NCBI GenBank assembly: GCA_017308215.1
Contig: JAFKFQ010000432.1
Coordinates: forward strand, 1 to 34,631
Direction: 5' to 3'
Source: a bacterium
GTDB taxonomy: Bacteria > Planctomycetota > Planctomycetia > Gemmatales > Gemmataceae
DNA: 34,631 nt
Position 1 is the first letter of the stretch. The number at the start of each line of letters is the position of its first letter. The notes beneath the pieces are model-generated. The model made no database searches. It saw only the letters and a list, made by a program, of their open reading frames with translations, and had not been told where the DNA came from. Shown one piece after another: positions 7,973-15,326 of this stretch. The position numbers and the translations under genes are program-made.

Positions 7973-8088
7973 GTGTTTGGTGGTTCGTGTTTGGCGTTTC
8001 GACCGGCGGGCGAGCCGCGCGAGGCGCACGGCTCGACTCGAAAGGCTAAATACCAAACACCAAACACTAAACACCAAACACGAACACT
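7973..8088. repeat. Heptad-repeat inverted array, diverging arms
   Basis: The right arm (8040-8088, plus strand) consists of seven 7-bp units: GAAAGGC, TAAATAC, CAAACAC, CAAACAC, TAAACAC, CAAACAC, GAACACT. The left arm (8000-7973, minus strand) consists of four: GAAACGC, CAAACAC, GAACCAC, CAAACAC. The centre (8001-8039) is GC-rich. The arms therefore carry the same heptads in inverted orientation. The element fills most of the 227-bp space between the divergent proC and MFS genes, where their promoters must lie. Confidence 0.8.
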
Positions 8089-8155
8089 GGCACTGCGCCC
8101 CGCCGGCGGGTATATCTGGCGGGAACCCTCCCGCCGCGCCCGTCCCGGACTCATC

Positions 8156-9598
8156 ATGGGCAACACCGACACGCCCCCCGCCCCTACCCGCACCGGCTGG
8201 GCGAGCCTCCGCGACCTGAACAGCTACCAGTGGTTCGTGTTCGCGGTCGCCGCCATCGCCTGGATGGCGGACTGCATGGACCAGCAGCTCTTCAACCTGG
8301 CGCGGCAGACCAGCCTCACCGACCTGCTCGGCGGGCCGACCGCGGAGAAGGCTGCGGTCACCTTCTGGGCCACCACCGCCACGTCCGTGTTCCTCATCGG
8401 GTGGGCGACCGGCGGGCTCGTGTTCGGCATGTACGGCGACCGCATCGGGCGGGTGAAGACGCTGACGTACACGATCCTCCTGTACTCGATCTTCACCGGC
8501 CTCAGCGCCCTGTCGCAGGGGCCGGTCGACTACTGCGCGTACCGGTTCCTGACCGGCCTCGGCGTCGGCGGGGTGTTCGCCGCGGCCGTCGCCCTGCTCG
8601 CCGAGACGATGCCGAGCCACGCCCGGCCGTTCACCCTCGGGCTGATGCAGGCGCTCTCGGCCGTCGGCAACTGCACCGCCGCCCTGCTGTTCATCACCCT
8701 CGGCCTGCTGGAACTGAACGGCCACCTCGACGCCCTCAAGGGGGTCGGGCTGTCGGCCTGGCGGGTCCTCTTCCTGATCGGCATCGCCCCGGCCGTGCTG
8801 GTGGTCTTCATCCAGCGGCGGCTGCAGGAACCGGAGAGTTGGCGGGCGGCGAAGGCGGCGGCCGACGCCGGCACCGGCAAAAAGCTCGGCTCCTACGGCG
8901 ACCTGTTCGGCGGCGGGTGGGTGACGCGGCACGCGCTCCTGGGGATGCTCCTGGCGTTCGTCGGGGTAGTCGGGCTGTGGGGGATCGCGTTCTTCTCGGT
9001 GGACCTGACCCAGCGGATCTTCACCGCCACCTTCTCCGCCGAGGCCGCGGCCCAGGGGCTCAGCGGGAAGCCGGCCGACGACTACATCGCCGGCCAGCGG
9101 GTCATCTGGGCCGGGGTCACGTCGCTGGCGATCAACGTCGGGGCGTTCTTCGGCATGTCCGGGTTCTCCTGGCTGGCGACCCGCATCGGCCGCCGCCCGG
9201 CGTTCGCCCTCACCCTGCTGGCCGCGGCCGGCAGCGTCGCCCTGGTGTTCACCCAGATGCAGACCCGCACCGACATCATCTGGATGAACGTCCTGATGGG
9301 GGTGTGCATGCTGGCCCTGTTCGGCGGGTACGCGGTGTACCTGCCCGAGTTGTTCCCGACGCGGCTGCGGGCGACGGGGACGAGCTTCTGCTACAACGTC
9401 GGCCGGTTCATCGCCGCGAGCGGTCCGCTGCTGCTCGGCTACCTGACGACCACGGTGTTCGCCGCCGCCAGCGAGGGCGGGGCGTACCCGGACCGCCCGT
9501 TCCGCTACGCCGGGCTGGCGATGTGCAGCATCTTCGCCCTCGGGCTCGTCGTTCTGCCGTTCCTCCCCGAGACGAAGGACAAGCCGCTGCCGGAGTAG
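8156..9598 (+). CDS. MFS transporter, metabolite:H+ symporter type
   Basis: This 480-residue inner-membrane protein has about 12 hydrophobic helices and the hallmarks of the major facilitator superfamily. GMYGDRIGRVKTLTYTIL is the loop 2-3 motif (G-x-x-x-D-R-x-G-R), ATRIGRRPAFALTL is the equivalent motif in the second half, and PELFPTRLRATGTSFCYNVGRF is the segment typical of sugar and organic-acid porters of the SP/AAHS type. A large central loop lies around residues 225-245. The ATG at 8156 is chosen because it directly precedes a normal cytoplasmic N-terminus; an upstream in-frame start would fall in the heptad-repeat element. The substrate cannot be told from sequence. A palindrome (9599-9723) starts on the base after its stop codon. 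Confidence 0.92.
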   Translation: MGNTDTPPAPTRTGWASLRDLNSYQWFVFAVAAIAWMADCMDQQLFNLARQTSLTDLLGGPTAEKAAVTFWATTATSVFLIGWATGGLVFGMYGDRIGRVKTLTYTILLYSIFTGLSALSQGPVDYCAYRFLTGLGVGGVFAAAVALLAETMPSHARPFTLGLMQALSAVGNCTAALLFITLGLLELNGHLDALKGVGLSAWRVLFLIGIAPAVLVVFIQRRLQEPESWRAAKAAADAGTGKKLGSYGDLFGGGWVTRHALLGMLLAFVGVVGLWGIAFFSVDLTQRIFTATFSAEAAAQGLSGKPADDYIAGQRVIWAGVTSLAINVGAFFGMSGFSWLATRIGRRPAFALTLLAAAGSVALVFTQMQTRTDIIWMNVLMGVCMLALFGGYAVYLPELFPTRLRATGTSFCYNVGRFIAASGPLLLGYLTTTVFAAASEGGAYPDRPFRYAGLAMCSIFALGLVVLPFLPETKDKPLPE

Positions 9599-9723
9599 CG
9601 GCGAACGGCCGGCGTGAGCCGGCTGGTCGGGGCGCGGGCGGGTACTACCATCTCCACACGCGGCCGGGCGATCGCCCGTGCCGCCGGGACAACGACCAGC
9701 CGGCTCACGCCGGCCGTTCGCCG
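9599..9723. repeat. Perfect 31-bp inverted repeat with 63-bp centre
   Basis: Arms 9599-9629 and 9693-9723 are exact reverse complements. Each arm contains GCCGGC-GTGA-GCCGGC, a short hairpin with a GNRA-type loop. The element begins on the base after the MFS stop and ends about 9 bp before the next start codon, so it fills the intergenic space and could affect both termination and initiation. No flanking direct repeat was seen. Confidence 0.9.
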
Positions 9724-9732
9724 GGAGTTTTC

Positions 9733-9987
9733 ATGACGGCGCCGGACTGGCTCTCGAAGCACGACGGGGGGTTGCAGGCGGGGTATCAGCCGTTCGTCAC
9801 GTTCGTGACGCTCGGCGGGGTGCCGCAGTACAAGCTCGAAGTCCGCCCCGCCGGCGCGGCGTACACCTCCTACGTCGTGCAGTCGGTCAACGGCCGGCGC
9901 GTCGACGACGCAAAGGCAAACTACCCCACCGCCGACGCCGCCGTCGCCGGCGGCCTCGACCAACTCCGCACGTCGCTCGGGTGGTAG
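9733..9987 (+). CDS. Small protein of unknown function (84 aa)
   Basis: The start is ATG at 9733 with GGGAG about 6 bases upstream, immediately after a 31-bp palindrome. No signal peptide or membrane helix is visible. The sequence reads like a small soluble beta-rich domain (YKLEVRPAGAAYTSYVVQSVNG) followed by a helix (PTADAAVAGGLDQLRTSLGW). I do not recognise a family. Codon use with high third-position GC matches neighbouring genes, which supports a real coding sequence. It is convergent with the AsmA-like gene; the 28-bp hairpin at 10013-10076 lies between their 3' ends. Confidence 0.7.
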   Translation: MTAPDWLSKHDGGLQAGYQPFVTFVTLGGVPQYKLEVRPAGAAYTSYVVQSVNGRRVDDAKANYPTADAAVAGGLDQLRTSLGW

Positions 9988-10012
9988 TGCAGCTGAGAGG
10001 TAGCACCCGGTC

Positions 10013-10076
10013 AAAGTAGGAGGCACACTCCGTGTGCCGTTCTTCTGCACGGCACACGGAGTGTGCCTCCTACTTT
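10013..10076. terminator. 28-bp perfect hairpin, probable bidirectional terminator or palindromic repeat
   Basis: Arms 10013-10040 and 10049-10076 pair perfectly around an 8-base loop. Each arm contains the nested palindrome GGCACAC-TCC-GTGTGCC. It lies between two convergent genes and ends in TTTT on the plus strand, a position suited to a two-way terminator. A near-identical copy lies at 34532-34614, so it is also a dispersed repeat. Confidence 0.75.
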
Positions 10077-10082
10077 TGAGCC

Positions 10083-10104
10083 GCAACGCCGCTAGCGGCG
10101 TTGC
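10083..10104. repeat. 22-bp perfect palindrome over the AsmA-like stop codon
   Basis: The 22 bases from 10083 to 10104 equal their own reverse complement; the core is CGCCGCTAGCGGCG. They encode the last residues and the stop codon (10092-10094) of the AsmA-like gene. The palindrome follows the 28-bp hairpin directly. Confidence 0.7.
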
Positions 10105-13100
10105 ATGCTGCCGCCGTAGCTCCCCAGCCCGACCGCGCCGGCGACCTCGGGCGGCAGGACGTAGCGGCTCAGGAAGAACCGCACCGCCTCGTCGCGCAGG
10201 AGCGCCCCGGCGTTCACCCGCACCGCCGGGTTCGACACCGTCCCGGCGATCGTCAGCCGGACCGTGCGGTTCGAGAGGAAGTTGCTCACGTCCCTCACGA
10301 CCGTCAGCGGCACCGGGCCGATCGCCGGCACGCCCAGCCCCAGCAACCGCAGGGCGCGCACGTCCGGGCCGACCTGCCCGGTGTGCGCCACCACATCCAG
10401 GTCGAGGCGGCCGCTCGCCAGCGTGATGCTGCCGTCGGCGTACACCTGCGCCGTCGGGTTCGCCAGCGCCAGCCGTTGGATGCGGAACACCCCGCCGGCG
10501 AGCGTCGCGCGCACGTCGCCCGACTGGAACGCCCGCGTCACCCCGACCGGGTTCAGGTACGGCACCGCCTGCCGCAGGAGCGGGATCTCGCGCACGGACG
10601 CGCCGTTGAGCACCGCCACCAGGTTCCCCGTCAGATCGTTCACCGAGCGCACGTGCTGCCCGGAAATGTCGAACCGGCCGGTGACACGCCCGGCGCCCAC
10701 AAAGGCGTTCTCGCCGAGGCCCGGCGCCAGCGCGCGGATCGGCACGTCGATCAGCCGAACCTGCCCGCCGACGCGCGCCCCGGGGCCGTCGCCCCAGTCC
10801 ACGGTGACGCCGCCGCTGGTGCGCCCGGCGCCGGCCTGCGCCGTCAGCTCGCGCACCGCCAGGTGCCCGCCCGCCGCCCCGGCCGTCACCTCGAACGGCA
10901 CCCGCAGCCCCGTCAGCGCCGCGCCGCCGACCGTGCCGCGGTCGAGCGCCACCGTGCCGGTCAGCCGCGTGGACCGGCCGATGTTCCCGCGCACCACCGC
11001 CGACACGTTCCCGACCACCTCGAACTCACCGAACGGCGCCAGCAGCCGCTTGGCGTCGGCGCGGTCGAGCGAGAGCGAGACGAAGTTCCGCGCCGGGTCG
11101 TCCACGTTCACCCGGCCGCGGCCGCGCAGGACGCCGCCGGCGATGTAGCCGTTCAGGTCGCGGAGTTCGAAGTAGCCGTCGTTGAGCAGCAGCACGCCAC
11201 TCACGTCGTCGGCCGTCGCCTCGTCGCCCCAGCGGAGCCCGCGCACGCTGAGGCGCCCGAACCCGGCGGAGAGGTCGTTCTCGTAGTCGAACGTCAGGTC
11301 CACGCGGCCGGCGAGCGGGCGGAGTTGATCGACGCGCAGCGCCCCGCCGAGGCGCGACAGGTCGATGTTCTGGATGCGCACCGAGCCGCGCCCGGCCTTC
11401 GCGCCGGCCTTCGGCGGCGGGTTCTGCTTCGCGCCGGGGTAGCGGCCCTTCACGTCGAACGTGCCGCCGAGCGTGTGCCCCTCCAGCGAGTACTCGAGGG
11501 CGCCGCCGCGGAGCGACGCCTTGCCGACGAGGCGCTCGGCGGGGAAGCCCTGCACCGTGAGCTTCGGCGCCGACAGGTCCACGTCGAGGTCGCCGACGCG
11601 CTTGCCGTCCTTCGCCGGCGGGATGGTGCCGGACACCTGTCCGGTGACGGCGCCGGTGACGCGGACGGGGAAGTCGGGCACAAACGCCCGCGCCGCCGCG
11701 GCGTCGAGTTCCTTGAACCCGAGCGCGAACGACCCGGCGCGGTCCGCCTTGAGCGGGTAATCGAGCCGCCCGCTGAGCGATCCGCCGAACATCTTCGCGG
11801 ACAGTTCCGTGATCTGAACGCTGTCCGGGTTCAGTTCCCAGCGCACGTCGAGGTGGTTGGCGGGCGTCTTGTTCAGCGTCAGGTCGGCGGCGGTGACGCG
11901 GCCGACGGCGCGATACGTCAGCGGCGCCAGCGTGCCGGTCAGCTTCACCTCGGCGGTCAGCGCGCCCTCGACGGGCACCGGCAGTTCCGCCTCGGGAACG
12001 AGCTTGCGCAGGTCCGTGACGCTCGCACCCGTCGCCTTCACCGTGGCGTCGTAGTCGAAGCGGTCCTTCAGTTGAAGCGTGCCGGTTGCCGTGACCGGGA
12101 CTCCCTCGATCGTGGCGGCGGTGTCGGAGAACTTCACCGCGCCGTTCGCCACGGCGGCGGTGAACGACACGGCCGTCGCCTTGCGCCCGGCGACGGTCAG
12201 CGTGTCGCTCGTGAGTTTCGCCGAGGCGACCCACGTCGCCGGGTCTTCGAGCTTGTCGAACGGCGCGCGGAACTCGGCCGTGCCGCTGACGGTGCCGGCG
12301 CCCGACACGCCCAGGTCCGGCACCGCGGCGAGGACCGGACCGAGCGGCAGTTTCGTGAGCGTGAGCGACGCGGTGGTGGCGCCGGGCGGGTCGATGGCGG
12401 CGCGGGCGGTGCCGCGGAACTCACCGAGTTCGTCTACTCCAGGTTGCGGCACCTTGCCGCGCAGTTCGCTGAGCGTGAGGACGCCGTTCTGGTAGTTCAG
12501 CTCGGCGGCGGCATCCCGGACGGTCAGCCCCTCGAAGCGGAGTTCGGGCGACGTGAGCATGCCGCTGAGCTTGTACGACGCGGCCGTCGTCGCCTCGCCG
12601 AGCGGCACCCCGAGCTTGGCGCGGAGCGTCACCTTGCCGTCGATCTTGTACGGGATCTTGAGTTCGAGCTGGGTGATGAGCTGCGCGATGTCGATGTCGC
12701 GCAGCGACAGCGTCGCCTCGACCGGCGTCTGGTCGGTGCGCTTCGGCTCGGGCGGCTGGAGGAGTACGGCGGCGAGCAGGAGGCGGTCGAGGTCGGTCTT
12801 GTTTCCGGAGGTCGGGTCGAGTCCGCGAGACCCGACGCGGGACACGAGCAACGCACGGCGGAGTTCGGAAACGAAAGCCCCTGTGGGTTCGCGTTCACCG
12901 CGTGCCGCGTCGGGCACCTGCGGCGCCGCGTCGGGTCTCGCGGACTCGACCCGACCTCCGGGAACGCCGTCGCCCGCGTTCGCGCCCGGCGGCGCCACCG
13001 TCGCCTCGCCGAGGTCGAAGTCGAGGCGCTTGCCGTCGCCGCCGAGGGTCACGCCGATGCGCCCCTTGCCGCCCAGGAAGTTCGGCAGCGCGACGTGCCC

Positions 13101-14279
13101 CGTCCCGCCGCCGAACACCTGCACCTCGCCCTTCGCCGGCACTACCAGTTTCAACTTCGCGCTGCCCGTCAGGAAGCCGTCTTCGAGGCTCAGCTTGCCG
13201 GGGAGCTTGCCGCCGAGGTTCTTCAGCCCCCACTTCGCCGGCAAGTCCTTCACCGCGAGACGGTCCACCGACACGGTGATCGGGTCCGCCACCGACGGCT
13301 CGCGGGTAAAGTCGTAGCGGCCCGCCAGTCGCGCCTCGCCGCCCGCCAGCGTCCCCGTCGCGGCCGGGCGGCCGTCGGCACCGCCCACATCCACCTTGCC
13401 ATCGTGGATGCGCACCAGGCCGTTCACCTCCTGGAGCGTCACCTCCGCCGCCGGCAGGCCGAGGGTCGCCGCGCCGATCGGTTGCACCCGCACGTCGTAG
13501 CCGATATCGGGCTGCGCGCCGGGGCCGACCGTGAGGTGAATGACCGCCTTCCCGCGCCCCGCCGGCTGGGCGTTGTCCCAGACCTCGCGCGGGATGTACG
13601 GGAGCGAGCGGAGCAGGTCGAGGTTCAGCGGCGCGTCGTCGGTCGCCACGTCGACCCAGCCGGTCTGCGCCGCCTTGTCCACCTCGCCCGAGAGCTTCCA
13701 CTTCCCCCAGCTCGGATCGGCGGCGCCGCCGGAGAGTACCACCTTGCCCCCACTCGGCTCGGCGCGGAGCGTCACGCCGGCCACCGTGAACGTCGGGCGG
13801 CCCTCCTGGCGGACGGTGACCCGTGCGTTCTCGACCACGACCAGCGGCACCGGCCCGTCGCCGGCCTGCCCCTCGGGGAGCGTCGGCAGCGTGGTGAGCA
13901 GTTTCCCGCCGGCGTCGAGGCGCAGCGCCACGGCAACGCCGCGGAGGCGGACTTCCTTCGGCCTCACCCGGCCGGTGACGAGTTCGGCGAACGACACGTC
14001 GGCCGCCGCCGACTCGACCGCCAGCACCTCGGCGTCCGGCGAGTTCGGCAGCGCCGGGTCGAGAACGCGGAAGCCGATCGACGACGACCCGGTGCCCACG
14101 TCGAGCTGCCGCACCTCGACCGGCAGGCCGATGGCGGCGCCGAGCCGCTCGGCAACGACCGCGCGGCCGCTCGCGGTGTGCAGGTACAGGCCCGCCCCGA
14201 CGCGCAGCGCGATGACCACCGCCGCGACCGCCCCGAGGCCGATCAACACCCACCGCCCGATTCCCCACGCCCTGGTCAT
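10092..14279 (-). CDS. Large AsmA-like envelope protein
   Basis: This 1395-residue protein has one N-terminal membrane helix (about residues 10-32) and a long periplasmic stretch of repeating beta-strands, as in the AsmA/TamB/YhdP group. Those proteins form a hydrophobic groove that is thought to carry phospholipids between the inner and outer membranes. The start SGRAVVAERLGAAIGLPVEVRQLDVG and the C-terminal region around LTGNLVAVLNGASVREIPLLRQAVPYL and FLSNRTVRLTIAGTVSNPAVRVN are typical. A much longer frame is open upstream, but the ATG at 14277-14279 is chosen because GGGGAGGGG lies about 5 bases before it, the membrane helix follows, and the upstream stretch is occupied by plus-strand genes. 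Residues of about 440-491 come from a palindromic insert (12805-12961) that keeps the frame open. Confidence 0.88.
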   Translation of the reverse strand: MTRAWGIGRWVLIGLGAVAAVVIALRVGAGLYLHTASGRAVVAERLGAAIGLPVEVRQLDVGTGSSSIGFRVLDPALPNSPDAEVLAVESAAADVSFAELVTGRVRPKEVRLRGVAVALRLDAGGKLLTTLPTLPEGQAGDGPVPLVVVENARVTVRQEGRPTFTVAGVTLRAEPSGGKVVLSGGAADPSWGKWKLSGEVDKAAQTGWVDVATDDAPLNLDLLRSLPYIPREVWDNAQPAGRGKAVIHLTVGPGAQPDIGYDVRVQPIGAATLGLPAAEVTLQEVNGLVRIHDGKVDVGGADGRPAATGTLAGGEARLAGRYDFTREPSVADPITVSVDRLAVKDLPAKWGLKNLGGKLPGKLSLEDGFLTGSAKLKLVVPAKGEVQVFGGGTGHVALPNFLGGKGRIGVTLGGDGKRLDFDLGEATVAPPGANAGDGVPGGRVESARPDAAPQVPDAARGEREPTGAFVSELRRALLVSRVGSRGLDPTSGNKTDLDRLLLAAVLLQPPEPKRTDQTPVEATLSLRDIDIAQLITQLELKIPYKIDGKVTLRAKLGVPLGEATTAASYKLSGMLTSPELRFEGLTVRDAAAELNYQNGVLTLSELRGKVPQPGVDELGEFRGTARAAIDPPGATTASLTLTKLPLGPVLAAVPDLGVSGAGTVSGTAEFRAPFDKLEDPATWVASAKLTSDTLTVAGRKATAVSFTAAVANGAVKFSDTAATIEGVPVTATGTLQLKDRFDYDATVKATGASVTDLRKLVPEAELPVPVEGALTAEVKLTGTLAPLTYRAVGRVTAADLTLNKTPANHLDVRWELNPDSVQITELSAKMFGGSLSGRLDYPLKADRAGSFALGFKELDAAAARAFVPDFPVRVTGAVTGQVSGTIPPAKDGKRVGDLDVDLSAPKLTVQGFPAERLVGKASLRGGALEYSLEGHTLGGTFDVKGRYPGAKQNPPPKAGAKAGRGSVRIQNIDLSRLGGALRVDQLRPLAGRVDLTFDYENDLSAGFGRLSVRGLRWGDEATADDVSGVLLLNDGYFELRDLNGYIAGGVLRGRGRVNVDDPARNFVSLSLDRADAKRLLAPFGEFEVVGNVSAVVRGNIGRSTRLTGTVALDRGTVGGAALTGLRVPFEVTAGAAGGHLAVRELTAQAGAGRTSGGVTVDWGDGPGARVGGQVRLIDVPIRALAPGLGENAFVGAGRVTGRFDISGQHVRSVNDLTGNLVAVLNGASVREIPLLRQAVPYLNPVGVTRAFQSGDVRATLAGGVFRIQRLALANPTAQVYADGSITLASGRLDLDVVAHTGQVGPDVRALRLLGLGVPAIGPVPLTVVRDVSNFLSNRTVRLTIAGTVSNPAVRVNAGALLRDEAVRFFLSRYVLPPEVAGAVGLGSYGGSMQRR
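12805..12961. repeat. MITE-like element with 36-bp inverted ends inside the AsmA-like gene
   Basis: Bases 12805-12840 and 12926-12961 are exact reverse complements, separated by 85 bp. Each end contains GTCGGGTC...GACCCGAC, so it can also fold alone. The element is read in frame and encodes an Arg- and Pro-rich segment containing RVESARPDA and RVGSRGLDPTSG. No transposase and no clear target duplication were seen. Confidence 0.85.
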
Positions 14280-14374
14280 CGCGTCCCCTCCCCTGTGCCG
14301 GGTGTGGGCGGTGCATCCGGCGTTCCGCGCCGCGGGCGAAGCCGGCCGCGCGGGCGGGCGCAGCGGGTTGCCCC

Positions 14375-14399
14375 GGTGTGCCGTCGTCAACGGCACACC
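14375..14399. promoter_or_regulatory. 10-bp perfect hairpin in a divergent promoter region
   Basis: GGTGTGCCGT and ACGGCACACC pair around CGTCA. The core GTGTGCCGT/ACGGCACAC is shared with the 28-bp hairpins at 10013 and 34532. Here it lies between divergent genes (AsmA-like start at 14279, lipoprotein start at 14481), so it cannot end either transcript; it could be an operator or a decayed repeat copy. No confident -10/-35 pair was found in the rest of this 201-bp space. Confidence 0.5.
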
Positions 14400-14480
14400 C
14401 GTTGCTTCACCTTCAATCCGTCCGGGCCACCCCCGACGGTCCCCCGGCCCGGTCCCGCCCGTACATTCGGAGAGACACCC

Positions 14481-14888
14481 ATGACCCGCGCCCTGACGGC
14501 AGCGGCGGTCGGCCTGTTCGCGCTGGCGACCGCGGCCTGCAACAAAAGTCCCGAGGGTGGCACCCCGGGGACGAATCAGACGTTCACGATCACCACCGCC
14601 CCGGGTGACACCAACCTGAAGCCCGGCGAGGAGAAGACGATCCTCCTGACCATGCGCCGGGACGACCACTTCACCCAGCCGGTGAGCCTGAAGGCCGACA
14701 GCCAGAGCCCGACCATCAGCGCCCATGTTAACAAGACGAGGATGGAAGGCTCGGACCGCGAGGTGACGCTGACCGTGAAGGCCGCTACCGACGCCCCGAA
14801 GGGGCACCACGTCATCAAGGTGACCGGCACCCCCGAGAAGGGGCAGCCGACCAGCCTCGACGTGAAGGTGGAAGTGGTCAGCCCCTGA
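14481..14888 (+). CDS. Small lipoprotein with a beta-sandwich-like domain
   Basis: The 135-residue protein begins with a lipoprotein signal: MTRALTAAAVGLFALATAAC, with Cys20 as the likely lipidated residue. The mature part is beta-rich and looks like a single Ig-like or C2-like domain (TFTITTAPGDTNLKPGEEKTI, REVTLTVKAATDAPKGHHVIKVTGTP, SLDVKVEVV). The pattern of 'acquired then stabilised' strands resembles domains found in large planctomycete cell-surface proteins, but I cannot name a family. It is preceded by GGAGAGACACCC, a purine-rich ribosome site. It probably sits in the periplasm anchored to a membrane. It may be co-transcribed with the DUF1328 gene 51 bp downstream. Confidence 0.82.
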   Translation: MTRALTAAAVGLFALATAACNKSPEGGTPGTNQTFTITTAPGDTNLKPGEEKTILLTMRRDDHFTQPVSLKADSQSPTISAHVNKTRMEGSDREVTLTVKAATDAPKGHHVIKVTGTPEKGQPTSLDVKVEVVSP

Positions 14889-14939
14889 CGCCGTGAGGCC
14901 GTCGGCGGCTTCGCGGTTACCCAACCGGAGGACTCCATC

Positions 14940-15125
14940 ATGCTCCGTATGGCCCTGGTATTCCTGGTCGTGGCGATGATCTCGGCCGTGCTTGGGTTCG
15001 GCCTCATCGCCGACGTCTCGTTCGACGCCGCGAAGATCCTGTTCTTCGTGTTCCTGGTCCTGGCGGTGGTGTCGTTCATCGCCGACGCCTTCCGCGGACG
15101 GGACCGGATGATCGACCCCGTCTAG
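14940..15125 (+). CDS. DUF1328-type small membrane protein
   Basis: The 61-residue peptide has two membrane helices (about 3-24 and 31-52) joined by [10 protein letters not shown] and ends in DAFRGRD. This is the arrangement of the DUF1328/YtjA family of small inner-membrane proteins: [21 protein letters not shown] matches the family's usual LxWALxFLVVALIAAxLGFG start. Family members are short and of unknown function; in proteobacteria several are induced by osmotic or envelope stress. The GGAGG Shine-Dalgarno lies about 8 bases before the ATG. A heptad inverted repeat follows at 15132. Confidence 0.88.
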   Translation: MLRMALVFLVVAMISAVLGFGLIADVSFDAAKILFFVFLVLAVVSFIADAFRGRDRMIDPV

Positions 15126-15131
15126 GGCGGG

Positions 15132-15212
15132 GAAATTCGAAGCACGAAGGCCGAAATCCGAAACCCGGGCCGCGTGAGTGGTCCGGGTTTCGGATTTCGG
15201 CCTTCGTGCTTC
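15132..15212. repeat. Heptad-repeat inverted array with 30-bp perfect stem
   Basis: The left arm reads as 7-bp units GAAATTC, GAAGCAC, GAAGGCC, GAAATCC, GAAACCC; the last four are repeated exactly, inverted, in the right arm. Bases 15139-15168 and 15183-15212 are exact reverse complements around a 14-base loop. It lies between the DUF1328 gene and the next plus-strand gene and could act as a terminator-like or processing hairpin. It has no T-run. Confidence 0.9.
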
Positions 15213-15326
15213 GTGCCCACCCGCACGGCACGGCCGATGCAACCGGCCTATCCGTCCGGCCCCCGGACACGGGAGCACCCACACCACCGGGCCGCGGCCG
15301 GCGCGCCCGGACTCAGGAGCACTCAC

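Noticed and set aside
8046..8088. Tandem short repeats considered as a CRISPR fragment.
   Set aside because: Units are 7 bp without spacers, and no cas gene is present; the inverted second arm also does not fit.
7973..8155. Longer N-terminus for the MFS transporter from 7973.
   Set aside because: The added residues would be encoded by the heptad-repeat element and have no homologue-like character; the ATG at 8156 gives a normal transporter start.
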